A DNA stretch of 64,000 nt from Manihot esculenta. Lineage: Eukaryota > Streptophyta > Magnoliopsida > Malpighiales > Euphorbiaceae. A model generated the notes under the pieces. That model saw only the letters and a list, made by a program, of their open reading frames with translations, did no database searches and was not told where the DNA came from. The stretch lies in NCBI RefSeq assembly GCF_001659605.2, contig NC_035178.2, forward strand, positions 10,920,062 through 10,984,061, written 5' to 3'. Of this stretch, positions 33,408-45,154 are shown in pieces. Position 1 is the stretch's first letter; each line of letters begins with the position of its first letter. Both the position numbers and the translations under genes were made by a program.

Positions 33408-35335
33408 TCCCGTTCCCCGCAAAATGTAGTTGGGAGAGACACCAGAGATATAACTTGGAGCAAAATTGTTGATGTAACTCAGTCGATAAAGGCTTAGTAA
33501 ATGGGTCCACTATCTGGTATTGACTTAACACATGAAGTAATCAGAAAACCTTTTTTGAGCTATTCTTGCACAATATAACAGTCAATATCAATATGTTTAG
33601 TCCTATCATGGAAAACTGAATTAGTTGTAATTTGTATAGACGCCTTGTTGTCACAATAAAGCTGGACTGGATAACTAACCGGAACCTACAAGTTTCGTAA
33701 AATAGGAATAATCCAAAGTAATTCACACACTGTTGCAGCCATGACTCTATACTCTGCTTCAGTAGAGGATTTGGAAACAGTAGTTTGCTTCTTTTTTTTT
33801 TTTCAGGAAATCATTAAAGAACCAAGAAAGATCCCAAACTCTGTTAAAGATTTTCGAGAAAAACAACAAAATGCCCAATTTGAGTCACAATAAGCAGTAA
33901 TCCGAAAATCACAACTAATAGAAAAATAAATACCAATATTAACAGTCCCCTTTAGATATCGTAAAACATTATGGCTGCTTTCCAATGAGGTTTTTTAAGG
34001 GTAGCCATAAAATAGCTTAGATGTTGCACAACATGGCTAATGTCCAGCCTGGTTAGATTAACATATAAAAGTCTCCCAATAAGCCTTATGTAACAATCTG
34101 GTTGAGCAAGAGGCTCACCGACCTCTAGTGATAAATGTAAACCTTTAGACAGAAAAAATAAAGCAGGTTTACAATTTAATATACCAACATCAGTCAACAA
34201 GTCAGTAATAATTTTCTTTTGACTTAGAATAGTGGCCTGATCAGACCGAGATATTTCAAACCTAAGAAAATATTTAAGCTGATTTAGATCTTTAATTGTA
34301 AACTTATTATGCAAAGAAGTTTTAACAATAGTAATATCATCAAAAGAGGTGTCTGTCACAATCACATCATCAACATATATTAAGAGTGCCATAAACGAGT
34401 GTCCTGATTGCTTAACAAACAAACAATAATTATGGAAAGATTGTTTAAACCCCAATGATTTTAGGAAACTAGTGAACTCAATATTCCACTGCCTGGAGGC
34501 CTGTTTTAGATCATAGAGAGACTTTTTAAGCAAACAAACATAGCCGAGTAAGGATTTATAATACCTTTGAGAAGGTAGCATGTAAAAGCATTATTAATAT
34601 CGAGTTGATAAATAGCACATTCTTTTGCAATGACTAAAGCAATTAAGATCCTAATAGTTGTTAGTTTTACAACAGGGGATAACCCGTGCTTAAAATCTAA
34701 AACTTCAATTTGATTGTAGCCCTTGGCTACTAGAAAGTCGTAAACCTCTCAACCTCTCTAGTAGGTTTATATTTTACTCTATGAATCTATTTATTCTCAA
34801 AGGTCTTCTTCCCTTTAGGCAAGTCTGTAAGAAATGTATGATTCTTCCCTAAAATTGTCACTTCTTGCTGCATAGCAGCAACCCACTGAGTTTCAAGAGA
34901 AGCTTGAGTATATATAGTAGGCTCATTACCAATAGCTATATTATGGACAAAGGACTGACAGTGTGACTCAAAGCACAACTCAAAAATAGACTGGATTGAG
35001 CTAGAAGCAAAATTAACAAAGTCTTGCAACCAAGCTGGTTTACGTGCAACTCTAGTGGACCTTCTTAATTCAATATGAGAGGGAAATGTACTTGGATTGA
35101 TCTAGTAAGGCTGGTCAAATATGGAGTAACCTGAATTGATCTGGTCAGGCTAGTTGGAAATGGAGCGATTTGAATTGATCTGGTTGGACACGAAATTACC
35201 TAAACAAACCTAGTTGGATTGGTCGGACATGGAATGACCTGACCTGTCATGGTTGGACTGGTCGACCATGAAGTGAGGAATTGAATATAAACGGGCCTTA
35301 TCTACAAGGTCAGGTTCTGCAATGGAAATAAAAAT
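33408..35335 (-). pseudogene. Ty1/copia RT-RNase H remnant (block B)
   Basis: The best preserved of the three truncated copies: 33952-34581 is open for 209 codons, covering RT palm and thumb (KKSLYDLKQASRQWN, LLIYVDDVIVTDTS, LKYFLRFEISRSDQ) and LLYVNLTRLDISHVVQHLS. RNase H continues in another frame at 33803-33985. The N-terminal RT part is seen near 34787-35029 (LETQWVAAMQQEV). It ends at the same breakpoint as A and C. Confidence 0.8.
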
Positions 35336-37205
35336 CATTTTACACCCAATAGTGATATATACCATTGTGACGAAATTAGGGATATTGGATTGATATGAAT
35401 ATTTAATTCAATTTATTTAATTTTTAGTTGGTTTGGATATAGTAACCATTTTACACCTAATAGTGATATTTTAGTTAACGATATCTTCTCTTTCTTATTG
35501 TTTTATTTATAATATTAATTATATTTTATATTTATTTTTATTATTAGGAGGTAATAAATAATAACTAAATTCAATTATTTTTATTTTAACCTTTTATTTT
35601 ATTTATGATATTTTAAAAATAAATTGTAGTTTAGTCCAATGAAATATAAAGTTTACCCATATTTTTTCTATTATCAAGTCTCTACCATTAAAAAAAATAT
35701 AATTCTGCAATTAAAATTAAAGTTTATTTTTTAAAATTTGAATTTTTTTTATTTTTTGTCTGAAATTAAAATTTATAATAATTAAAATATTTGATATTAT
35801 TATTAATTTATTTTAATTTTACCAATAATTTAGATATATCAATTTATAATCCGCGTTCTAAATTATTTTTTCTAAAATTCATTCTAATTATTATTTTAGT
35901 TAAAAAGTACATAATTAACCGTACAGTTAAAAATGTTTTATTAAAAAAACTATTTTAAAAAAATATTATAAGAATAGAGTTTAATTGATCATTAATTTAA
36001 TATATAGTGCAATTGCAACTATATTGCTAATTATATATATATATGTAATTATATTATTAATCATGTATTTTTTAAACTATAATAATATTTAGAATAGATT
36101 TAAAAAAAATTAATAGGAAAATTAATTTGAAATTAAATTAATATAGAATAATATGCTAATAATAAAAATAAAAAATATATTATAATAATATTATAAATTT
36201 TTAATATTATAAATTTTAATTTTAAAAAAAATAATAAAAAAATCTTAAATTTCAAAAAAAAATTATATTTAATCATTTAAATTTTTATAAATCATAGACT
36301 GAAATTTATTCGATGGTAGATTACGGGATAATTCTGTTAAACACTAACATAAAAAATGTTGGTGAGTATATATATTTGTAACAACATATCAAGTTAAAGT
36401 TTAATTGATAATTAAATTAGTATAGGATAGAAGTTTTTTATGATTAACTCTTAATATATTCTAAAATATATTTTTTTTATCTAAAATAATAAAATTTCTC
36501 AAGTTTAATTAAATTTATAATTTAATCCTTTAATTTAAGTAATTAAATAGTATAAGTAATCTGATAATTTTTAATCATATGACCCTAAAATTTTTATTAG
36601 CGACCTTTATAGTACCTTCATATATTAATAATAATAAATTATATTATATAACAAATTATGCATCAATAAACTTATAACTCTATTATTTTTATTTTAAATT
36701 ACATATCTGATCGTAATATAATTTCATTTTATAACTCTAAATATTAATATATCTTATATATTAATTTTTAATATATTTTATTATTAATATTTCAATTAAA
36801 AATAACAGTATATAATTTTAGTGCTATAAAATTAACATTATTCTGTAATTAAATGTGTAGGACTGCATATATAAGTCTAATAAAATATAAATTTAATTTT
36901 TATAATTTTAAATATTTATAGTAATTAATTAAATAATTAATATATTTCTTTTACATAAATTATAAACAATTCAGTAATTTACTCTTTGTGCAGTTTTTTT
37001 TGTTATAGTACTTTTATAATTAAAAATAATAAAACATATAAAATATAATAACTATGCATAATAATATATTATAAAAATTTTATTATTATAAAAAATTATA
37101 TTATAAATAATATTATCAAATTAATATAATATAAATATATTATTATAATATATTAATAATTAAAAAAAATACACTTAAAATGTACATTGAAAAAAAATTG
37201 CTAAA
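35336..37205. repeat. AT-rich duplicated spacer (block B copy)
   Basis: Counterpart of 8671-10470 with small indels, including a short (TA)n near 36036-36043. No gene seen. It ends abruptly at about 37205, where a copia fragment of a different family begins. Confidence 0.75.
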
Positions 37206-37870
37206 TAAGAATGTTGGTTAGGATATATAGAACAACCACCAGAGTTTGTTGCTCAGGGAGAGTATGGGAAAGCCTGTCATTTGAAGAAATCCTTGTATGA
37301 TTTGAAACAGAGTCTCCGTGCATGGCATTGGCAAGTTCAATGAAGTTATACAAAAATTTGGTTTGAAAAAAAAAGAAAATGTGATCATTCAGTCTTCTAT
37401 AGAAATTCAGATACTGGCATTATTCTTCTTGTTGTATATGTTGATGATATTGTCATTACAAGGAATGATAGTACAGGGATCTCTTCTCTCAAAAACTACT
37501 TGCATGCGAGTTTTCATACCAAAGACTTGGGTCAACTCAAGTATTTCTTAGGAGTCAAAGTCTTGAGGAGTAAAAAGGGAATTTTTCTTGTCTCAAAGGA
37601 AGTATGTCCTTGACTTACTTGTAAAAACTGGGAAGATAGGAGCTAAATCATGTAGCACACCAATGATTCCTAATATATGTCTTGCAAAAGATGACGGAGA
37701 CCCTTATGATGATCCAGAGAGGTATAGAAAGTTGATTGGAAAACTGAACTACCTTATGGTGATGACTCGGCCAAATATTGTTTTTGCCGTAAGCGTTGTA
37801 AGCCAGTTCATGCCTGCACCTACGGTGAAACATTGGGCCGCTTTAGAACAAATTCTATGTTATCTAAAAG
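37206..37870 (+). pseudogene. fragment of another copia RT, cut by the gypsy LTR
   Basis: Plus-strand pieces in several frames read copia RT: KACHLKKSLYDLKQ near 37270, VVYVDDIVIT at about 37432-37461, DLGQLKYFLGVKV near 37527, then 37588-37875 open with SQRKYVLDLLVKTGKIGA and IGKLNYLMVMTRPNIVFAVS. The sequence stops exactly where the gypsy LTR starts (37871). Its continuation is not found on the other side of that element. It differs in family and orientation from the copia remnants of blocks A-C. Confidence 0.8.
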
Positions 37871-39816
37871 TGTAACGACCCGAAAATCGGACTGCTACCG
37901 GCGCTAGGATCCAGGTCGGTTTAAGGCCGCCGGGACCCGTAGCAAGCCTAACATACTTCCTGTGAACCTGTTTAATCCCATACATGATCAACAACATACA
38001 TAAAAATTAAAACTTTTCTTTCATTCATTCTCTCATACACCAACTCAACCTGTGCATGCACTGAACATAAACATAATCATAAACATTGGCCCCTTTGTGG
38101 GACCTCATCAATGCCCCCAATGGATGGCATAACATGTGTTGAGTTGGTTTACATAAGCATTACAAAACATCTAGGATCGTGTATTAAAAGGGATACCATA
38201 CACATAGGGTCAAGCACAATCTCTAATCCTCAATGTCATTACATTGCATAACTATTCACAACTCTACATCATTATACAATTTGTCATGTACACATTCTAG
38301 CTATTACATATACAAGACTTCATTATTCTTGCTGACCTCCTGGTCTATCCTGTACCTGCAAGCCTGGGGGTTAAGGGAGAGGGGTGAGCTACAAGAGCCC
38401 AGTGAGCAGAATAATAAAACATTTAAAAATATATGATAACATAAAATGCATCACATCACAGCTAATCACATCAAGGATGAATTTGTCACCAATAGTCCTC
38501 TACATGGTCCAACTGTGCCAGGGGCGTAGAATGGGCCTCACTAGTCTTTCTCTTACATAATCATAACATAGCATAACATAACATTCCAACTGTGCCAGGG
38601 GCGTAGAATGGGCCTCACTGGTCTTTCTCTTACATGGTGCCAAGGGCGTAGAATGGGCCTCACTGGTCTTCCGTACCGTATCATCATCATATCATAACAT
38701 AGGAGGACTAAAGGATCATTCAACATTCATCCGCATCGTCAACATATTATGCAATGCAACATATTCGTGAGTTCTAATGCAAGCACCCTATTATATCTCA
38801 TGGCATTCATGATGCGTGAATCATGCTAAAACTGGTTTATTTATTTAAAAGCATAAGAGTTATTCCACTCACCTCTGGCTGAAGCTCTACTGACTCAGAA
38901 GTAGCGGAACTCACTGCTGGGGTCCTCGGTTCCTCGGGTCCGAACCTACACAGGTGGACTCAAATGAGGGACCAACATACTATAACATAACTCTAAAAAC
39001 ATCCCCCAAAAACCCCCTAGAACATCATGAAATAATCATAGAAAATCATGCAAAAGAGGGCTGGACAGGGCACTTTCGGCGGCAGGTTCGGCGGCCGAAA
39101 GTCCCTCCAGAGCCGAAAGTCAGGTAGGTTCGGCGGCACCTTCGGCGGCCGAAACTCCCAGACAGAGACGAAAGTCTCCTTTCGGGGGCAAGCTTCGGCA
39201 GCCAAAGGCTGCTTCCACAAGCATGTTCGGCGGCCGAAAGTTCCTTCGGCTGCCGAACCTGGTTTCTCCCTTAGTGGCAGAAACTCAGCTCTTCTATGCA
39301 CATTGCCTCCAAAACTTTTCAATCATGCACAAACCTATTCTACAACACACATACACAAGCATACAAGCTCCTAGGGGCTTCAAACTATCTAAAACCCCAT
39401 CTACAACACATTAAACATGCATTGGCAAGCCACATTGCTCAAAAACACAACATAACTCAAAAACCTAACTATGAGCTAAACATGCATTCTACCCCATAGA
39501 TCTTCATAAAACTGACTTAAAACATGCAATGAGTTTAAGATCGGCTCTTACCTCTTGAAGATCGAGAGAGAGACGACCTAATCTTGGAGATGGGAGATTT
39601 TCAACTTCCTTGGGTCTCCAAGCTCAAAACTTGCTCAAAACTTGAAAATCTTCAAAACAAGATGAAAACTTGTGAAAATCGTGAAAGATTTGAAGGAATA
39701 ACTCAAAGATTGGTGAGGGACGGCGGAGAGCTCACCTTGGCCGACAATGGGGAGAAAAAATCGCCCATTTTCGGCTAAGGGACCCTTTTATAGTGGCTGG
39801 CCAGGCCACGTTCGGG

Positions 39817-41240
39817 GAGCATTTTTTCAAATCATGCAAAAATAGATAAATATTTTCAAAAATATGCAGGATCCGAAAATATTTTCGGATTCTGTGTGTC
39901 AATGCAGCTTGTTCGCCAGTCATACTGGCGAACACGCTTTTTCGACACCCATGGTGTCGAAGAAGGGAGAGTTCGACACCATGGGTGGCGAACTCTGCCT
40001 TCCTGAGCTTGTTCGCCACTATGAGTGGCGAACAAGCTCGTCCGGGCCACGGGAGCAGTGCAATCTGCTCCCGTGGCCCGCCAGTTTGGCGGAAATTATG
40101 GTTCGCCACTTAAAGTGGCGAACAATTGTGATGAGTCATGTTCGCCACCTTAACATGCACAGAGGAAAAGTGTTCGCCACTTGTAGTGGCGAACACTTTT
40201 CTCTTCACATGCATTCAACTATCACATGCATGCAGTTGCATGCATGTGATACCACAATAATTTTATTTTTTTATTTTGAAATAGTTAAAATAATTTTATT
40301 AAAATAATTTTAAAATAAAAAAATAAAATATATTAAATATTTTCAAAAAATATATTAAATATTTTCAAAAAATATATTAAATATTTTCAAAAAATATAAA
40401 TTTTATTATCTCTTAATTTATATTTATTTTAAAAATATTAAATTTTATTTTTAACAGTATAATAAATTTTAATTTTTTAAAAATAAAAATATATATATAA
40501 TATTTTAATAATAAATAATTTTTTCATACACTATTTAAATTTATAAAATATTTTAATTTTAAAATATATAAATTTACTAAATAATAGATTAGATAATTTA
40601 AATTTAAATATTATAACAATAATATTATTAAAAATTAATTTTATAATAAAATTAGAAATAAGTTATTAATTGATTGATGATTAAAAATATATAATTTTAA
40701 GTATATAAAATAAATTTAATATTAATATATTTTAATTAATATCAATAAATATATTTTAATTTAGTATAAAATTTTATTAATTTTTCTAAATTTTTTAAAT
40801 ATATTTTAATTGATATCACATGCATGCAACTGCATGCATGTGATAATTGCATGCATGTGAAGAGAAAAGTGTTCGCCAACAAGTGGCGAACACTTTTCCT
40901 CTGTGCATGTTCACTACCCCACTCAGCACAATTGTTCGCCACTTAAAGTGGCGAACAATTATTTTCACCAAGCTAGCGTGCCACGGGAGCAGATTGCACT
41001 GCTTCCGTGGCCCGGATGAGCTTGTTCGCCACTCATAGTGGCGAACAAGCTCGGGAAGGCAGAGTTCGCCACCCATGGTGTCGAACTTTCCCTTCTTCGA
41101 CACCATGGGTGTCGAACAAGCGTGTTCGCCGGTATGACTGGCGAACACGCTGCGTTGACACACAGGATCCGAAAATATTTTCGGATCCTGCATGTTTTTG
41201 AAAATATTTCTCTATTTTTGCATGATTTGAAAAAATGCTC
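39817..41240. mobile_element. foldback element with hairpin-filled ~430-bp inverted repeats
   Basis: 1424 bp from GAGCATTTTTTCAAATC to its reverse complement GATTTGAAAAAATGCTC, flanked by perfect 10-bp duplications CACGTTCGGG (39807-39816 and 41241-41250). The left arm (to about 40252) and right arm (from about 40816) are inverted copies around a roughly 565-bp AT-rich centre. Each arm is a string of short hairpins: GGATCCGAAAATATTTTCGG type; GTTCGCCAGT/ACTGGCGAAC; TTCGACACC/GGTGTCGAA; GTTCGCCACT/AGTGGCGAAC several times; a 15-bp GGGCCACGGGAGCAG stem; and ATCACATGCATGCA. There is no transposase. The long inverted ends and 9-11-bp duplication fit a non-autonomous Mutator-like element, but the family is not established. 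Confidence 0.85.
40331..40396. repeat. 22-bp tandem repeat in the foldback centre
   Basis: Three exact units of TATTAAATATTTTCAAAAAATA at 40331, 40353 and 40375. They echo the AAATATTTTCAAAAATAT string near the element ends. Confidence 0.9.
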
Positions 41241-41582
41241 CACGTTCGGGGGCCGAACGTGCCTCCGCATGCATGCCATGTTCGGCGGCCGAACTTGAGA
41301 TTCGGCGGCCGAACCTGGACTTCCCTCACTTATGCCTTCGGAGGCCTAAGGCACACCCGAAATGCCTGCATGTTCGGCGGCCGAACTTGAGGTTCGGCGG
41401 CCGAACCTGGGTTTTCCTCCAAGGTTATTTTCATGCAAAAACTCATTTTCTTTCATGCTTAAAACATAAAACACATTAAAACATTTTATGAAAACATGGT
41501 TTTACCCTTCTAGAGGTCTCCGACATCCGAGATTCCACCGGACGGTAGAAATTCCGATACCGAAGTCTAGCCGGGTATTACA

Positions 41583-41595
41583 TTCTCCCCCCCTT
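41583..41595 (-). promoter_or_regulatory. gypsy polypurine tract
   Basis: The minus strand reads AAGGGGGGGAGAA directly before the LTR start TGTAATACCCGG. Confidence 0.9.
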
Positions 41596-41690
41596 AAGAA
41601 CATTCGTCCCCGAATGTTCCTCAACTAACACATAGCATGGCATATACATATCATACATACAAAGCACATAAAACTCACAAGGAGCTATCC

Positions 41691-44178
41691 TCAAAAAAGA
41701 TAAGGGTACTGCTGGAGCATGGACTCCCGTGTCTCCCAGGTGCACTCTTCCATATTGTGGTGGTTCCAAAGGACTTTCACCATCGGGATTTCCTTGTTTC
41801 TCAGCTTCCTGATCTGGGTGTCTAGGATCCGTACTGGCTGCTCAACATAGGTGAGATCTTCTTGGATCTCCACATCAGGCTCACTAAGAACCTTGCTCGG
41901 ATTTGACACGAACTTTCTCAACATGGAAACGTGGAAAACCGGATGGATTCTTTCCATTGAAGCAGGTAAATCCAGCTTGTACGACACATTCCCAATCTTT
42001 TGCAAGACTTCAAAGGGTCCGATGTATCGTGGGGCTAGTTTACCTTTCTTCCCAAAGCGAACCACTCCTTTCATTGGAGACACCTTGAGCAATACCAGAT
42101 CCCCCTCCTGAAACTCTACTTGCCGTCTGCGGATGTCTGCATAACTCTTATGTCTACTTGCAGCAGTCTTGATCCTTTCTCTGATTATGGGTACCACCCT
42201 GCTGGTAATCTCTACTAGCTCAGGCCCTGCCAAGGCCTTCTCTCCAACTTCTTCCCAGCAAACAGGTGTCCTGCACTTCCTTCCGTATAACGCTTCATAT
42301 GGAGCCATCCCGATGCTAGCATGATGGCTGTTATTGTAGGCAAACTCCACCAAGGATAGATGCTGCCTCCAAGAACCGCCAAAATCTAGCACACACATTC
42401 TAAGCATATCCTCGATAGTCTGGATGGTCCTTTCTGACTGTCCGTCCATCTGTGGATGGAAAGCAGTGCTAAAATCCAACCTGGTACCCATGGCATTCTG
42501 CAGACTCCGCCAAAACCTGGAGGTGAATTGGGGCCCTCTATCAGACACTATTGAAACAGGAACCCCATGCAGCCTGACGATCTCATCAACATACACCTGC
42601 GCCAACTTGTCCACAGAATAGCCACTCTTGACAGGGATGAAGTGAGCAGGTTTGGTGAGTCTGTCCACAATCACCCATATGGAGTCCAATCTGTTGGACG
42701 CCGCCGGTAACCCCACTACGAAGTCCATAGCTATATTCTCCCATTTCCACTCTGGAATAGGTAGCGGGTTAAGCATTCCAGCCGGCTTCTGATGTTCCAG
42801 CTTCACCCTCTGACACACTTCGCAGGCTGACACAAACTGTGCCACTTCTTTCTTCATCGCTGGCCACCAATAAACTTTCTTCAGATCTTGATACATCTTG
42901 GTGGCTCCGGGGTGAACGCTGTATCTTGCATTATGAGCCTCCCTCATAATGTCTCCTTTTAGCCCTATGTCATCTGGTAAACACAATCGACTCCCATAGG
43001 AGGATCCCCTTACTGTCAAATCTGAACTGACTGTCCTTGCCTGACTGAACAGTCCTGGCAATTTTCACTAACTCTGGGTCCTCATGCTGTTTCTGAGCCA
43101 CTTGCTCCAGAAACACAGGTGTCACTCTCATCTGGGCCACTAAAACACCTGTACCAGACAACTCCAACTGTAGACCTTCATCAATGAGTTTGTAAAATTC
43201 CTTCACCACTGGTCTCCTCTCTGCCGATATGTGGGATAAACTGCCGAGTGATTTCCGGCTTAAGGCGTCTGCCACAACATTCGCCTTACCCGGATGATAC
43301 TGAATCTTGCAATCATAGTCACTCAGCAGCTCTACCCATCTCCTCTATCTCAAATTCAAATCTCTTTGACTCAGGATGTACTGTAGGCTCTTATGATCCG
43401 TGAAGATCTCACATTTTACCCCATAGAGGTAGTGCCTCCACATCTTGAGTGCAAAGATTACTGCTGCCATCTCAAGGTCATGTGTGGGGTAATTCAACTC
43501 ATGCTTCTTCAGCTGCCGAGAAGCATAAGCAATCACCCTCTCATTCTGCATTAGTACAAAACCCAGTCCCACACGGGACGCATCACAAAAGACTGTAAAG
43601 TCTTCCTCACTAGATGGCAGAGCTAACACTGGTGCTGAAGTCAACCTCTTCTTAAGCTCTTCAAAACTCTCTTCGCACTGGTCGGTCCACACAAACTTTT
43701 GATTCTTCCTGGTTAACCTGATCAGAGGAGCTGCAACTTTTGAGAAGTCCTGAACGAACCTCCTGTAGTAACCTGCTAAACCCAAGAAACTCCTGATCTC
43801 TGTCACTGTAGTGGGTCTAGGCCAGTTAGCTACAGCTTCCACTTTCTTAGGGTCTACCTCGATTCCATTTTCTGACACCACATGCCCCAAGAAAGAGATG
43901 CTCCTCAGCTAGAACTCACACTTAGAGAACTTGGCATACAAGCCATGTTCCCTCAAAGTCTGCAAAACCAACCGCAGATGATGGGCATGCTCCTCTGCAT
44001 TCCTGGAATACACTAAGATATCATCTATGAAGACAATAACGAAGTGATCCAGGTACTGGCTAAACACTCTGTTCATGAGATCCATGAATGCTGCAGGGGC
44101 GTTGGTTAACCCAAACGGCATTACAAGGAACTCAAAATGCCCATATCTGGTCCTGAAGGCTGTCTTCGGCACATCCTC
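41691..44178 (-). pseudogene. gypsy pol: partial RT, RNase H, integrase, chromodomain
   Basis: Reading leftward: RT fragment ([28 protein letters not shown] at about 44010-44034); RT end and RNase H (43890-43345; [45 protein letters not shown]); linker (ADALSRK, 43275); then 43061-41691 open for 456 codons: integrase zinc domain (HNARYSVHPGATKMYQDLKK with CEVCQRVK), catalytic core (MDFVVGLP, VSDRGPQFTSRFW, HPQMDGQSERTIQ), GPF-type module (RYIGPFEVLQKIGNVSYKL), and a chromodomain (EEPVRIL-like start at EQPVRILDTQ, VLWNHHNMEECTWE). Lesions: TAG for Trp at 43906-43908, TAG for Gln at 43342-43344, and a frameshift near 43000. The integrase-chromodomain part is intact as read. Confidence 0.9.
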
Positions 44179-45154
44179 TGTAACAGCTCGGCCCCGCACG
44201 ACCGGCCCTGTTACCGCTCACAGCCCGTGACCTTCCTCTGGGCCCAGCCACTGTGAGCAGCTCTTAACATCCCTTCACCCTCACGGGTTCCAGGCAGGAT
44301 TTGTCCCCTTGGGTTCTCGTCAAACGCATCCTTCCCCAAGTGGATTTGGCCCAAATTTCCCTTTGGAAATTAGGTCGCCTCCCCCACTGCTCGAACCCTT
44401 GACCTCCCACTTTAAGGGAATAGTCTGGTGAGAGTGAGTACCAATTGTTCTCACTCTCACCAGACTATTCCCTTAAAGTGGGAGGTCAAGGGTTCGAGCA
44501 GTGGGGGAGGCGACCTAATTTCCTAAGGGAAATTTGGGCCAAATCCACTTGGGGAAGGATGCGTTTGACGAGAACCCAAGGGGACAAATCCTGCCTGGAA
44601 CCCGTGAGGGTGAAGGGATGTTAAGAGCTGCTCACAGTGGCTGGGCCCAGAGGAAGGTCACAGCCGCCCAGCCACTGTGAGCAGCTCTTAACATCCCTTC
44701 ACCCTCACGGGTTCCAGGCAGGATTTGTCCCCTTGGGTTCTCGTCAAACGCATCCTTCCCCAAGTGGATTTGGCCCAAATTTCCCTTTGGAAATTAGGTC
44801 GCCTCCCCCACTGCTCGAACCCTTGACCTCCCACTTTAAGGGAATAGTCTGGTGAGAGTGAGTACCAATTGTTCCAATGGAACAATTGGTACTCACTCTC
44901 ACCAGACTATTCCCTTAAAGTGGGAGGTCAAGGGTTCGAGCAGTGGGGGAGGCGACCTAATTTCCAAAGGGAAATTTGGGCCAAATCCACTTGGGGAAGG
45001 ATGCGTTTGACGAGAACCCAAGGGGACAAATCCTGCCTGGAACCCGTGAGGGTGAAGGGATGTTAAGAGTTGCTCACAGTGGCTGGGCCCAGAGGAAGGT
45101 CATGGGCCGTGAGCGGTAACAGTGCCGGACCCAGAGGAAGGCCGGGCTGTTACA
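44179..45154. mobile_element. double-palindrome element
   Basis: 976 bp with inverted ends TGTAACAGCTCGGCC and GGCCGGGCTGTTACA. Inside are four arms of about 215 bp in alternating orientation: 44219-44443 and 44662-44876 read one way, 44444-44661 and 44877-45090 the other. They form two adjacent, nearly perfect hairpins, centred at about 44443 and 44877. The arms are almost identical (one visible difference is CCTAAGGG versus CCAAAGGG). Each plus-reading arm contains GGTCAAGGGTTCGAG (44484-44498 and 44926-44940), like a tRNA-derived B box of plant SINEs. It lies exactly where the gypsy pol stops and a copia gag starts, with no target duplication. It may be a composite transposon, a repair product, or an assembly artefact. 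Confidence 0.75.

Larger units (their letters stand above)
37871..41582 (-). repeat. gypsy 3' LTR, enlarged by a foldback insertion
   Basis: 3712 bp, TGTAACGACCCG to CCGGGTATTACA on the plus strand. Removing the 1424-bp foldback element and one 10-bp duplication leaves 2278 bp, in line with the solo LTRs (2300 and 2331 bp). TATA box at 39785-39792 (minus). GTGCCAGGGGCGTAG-type repeats lie at 38515-38660; GGCGGCCGAA inverted motifs lie at 39075-39260 and 41245-41410. Confidence 0.9.
37871..44178 (-). mobile_element. Ty3/gypsy chromovirus, 5'-truncated
   Basis: 3' LTR (37871-41582), polypurine tract (41583-41595) and the C-terminal two thirds of pol (41691-44178) on the minus strand. Gag, protease, the start of RT and the whole 5' LTR are missing: coding similarity ends at 44178 where the double palindrome begins. 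A C-terminal chromodomain and very long LTRs point to a Tekay/Del-like chromovirus (inference). No target duplication can be checked because one end is lost. Confidence 0.88.

Noticed and set aside
39732..41329. Open frames of 60-147 codons on both strands
   Set aside because: All fall in the foldback arms, mirror each other across the inverted repeat, and have no protein-like conservation.
44637..45066. Two 65-72-codon frames with identical translations on opposite strands
   Set aside because: They are the two arms of the same palindrome, not genes.
45122..45154. Start of the 497-codon frame at 45122
   Set aside because: The first codons lie in the double palindrome. The copia coding sequence begins only at 45155, so the apparent N-terminus is chimeric by accident.
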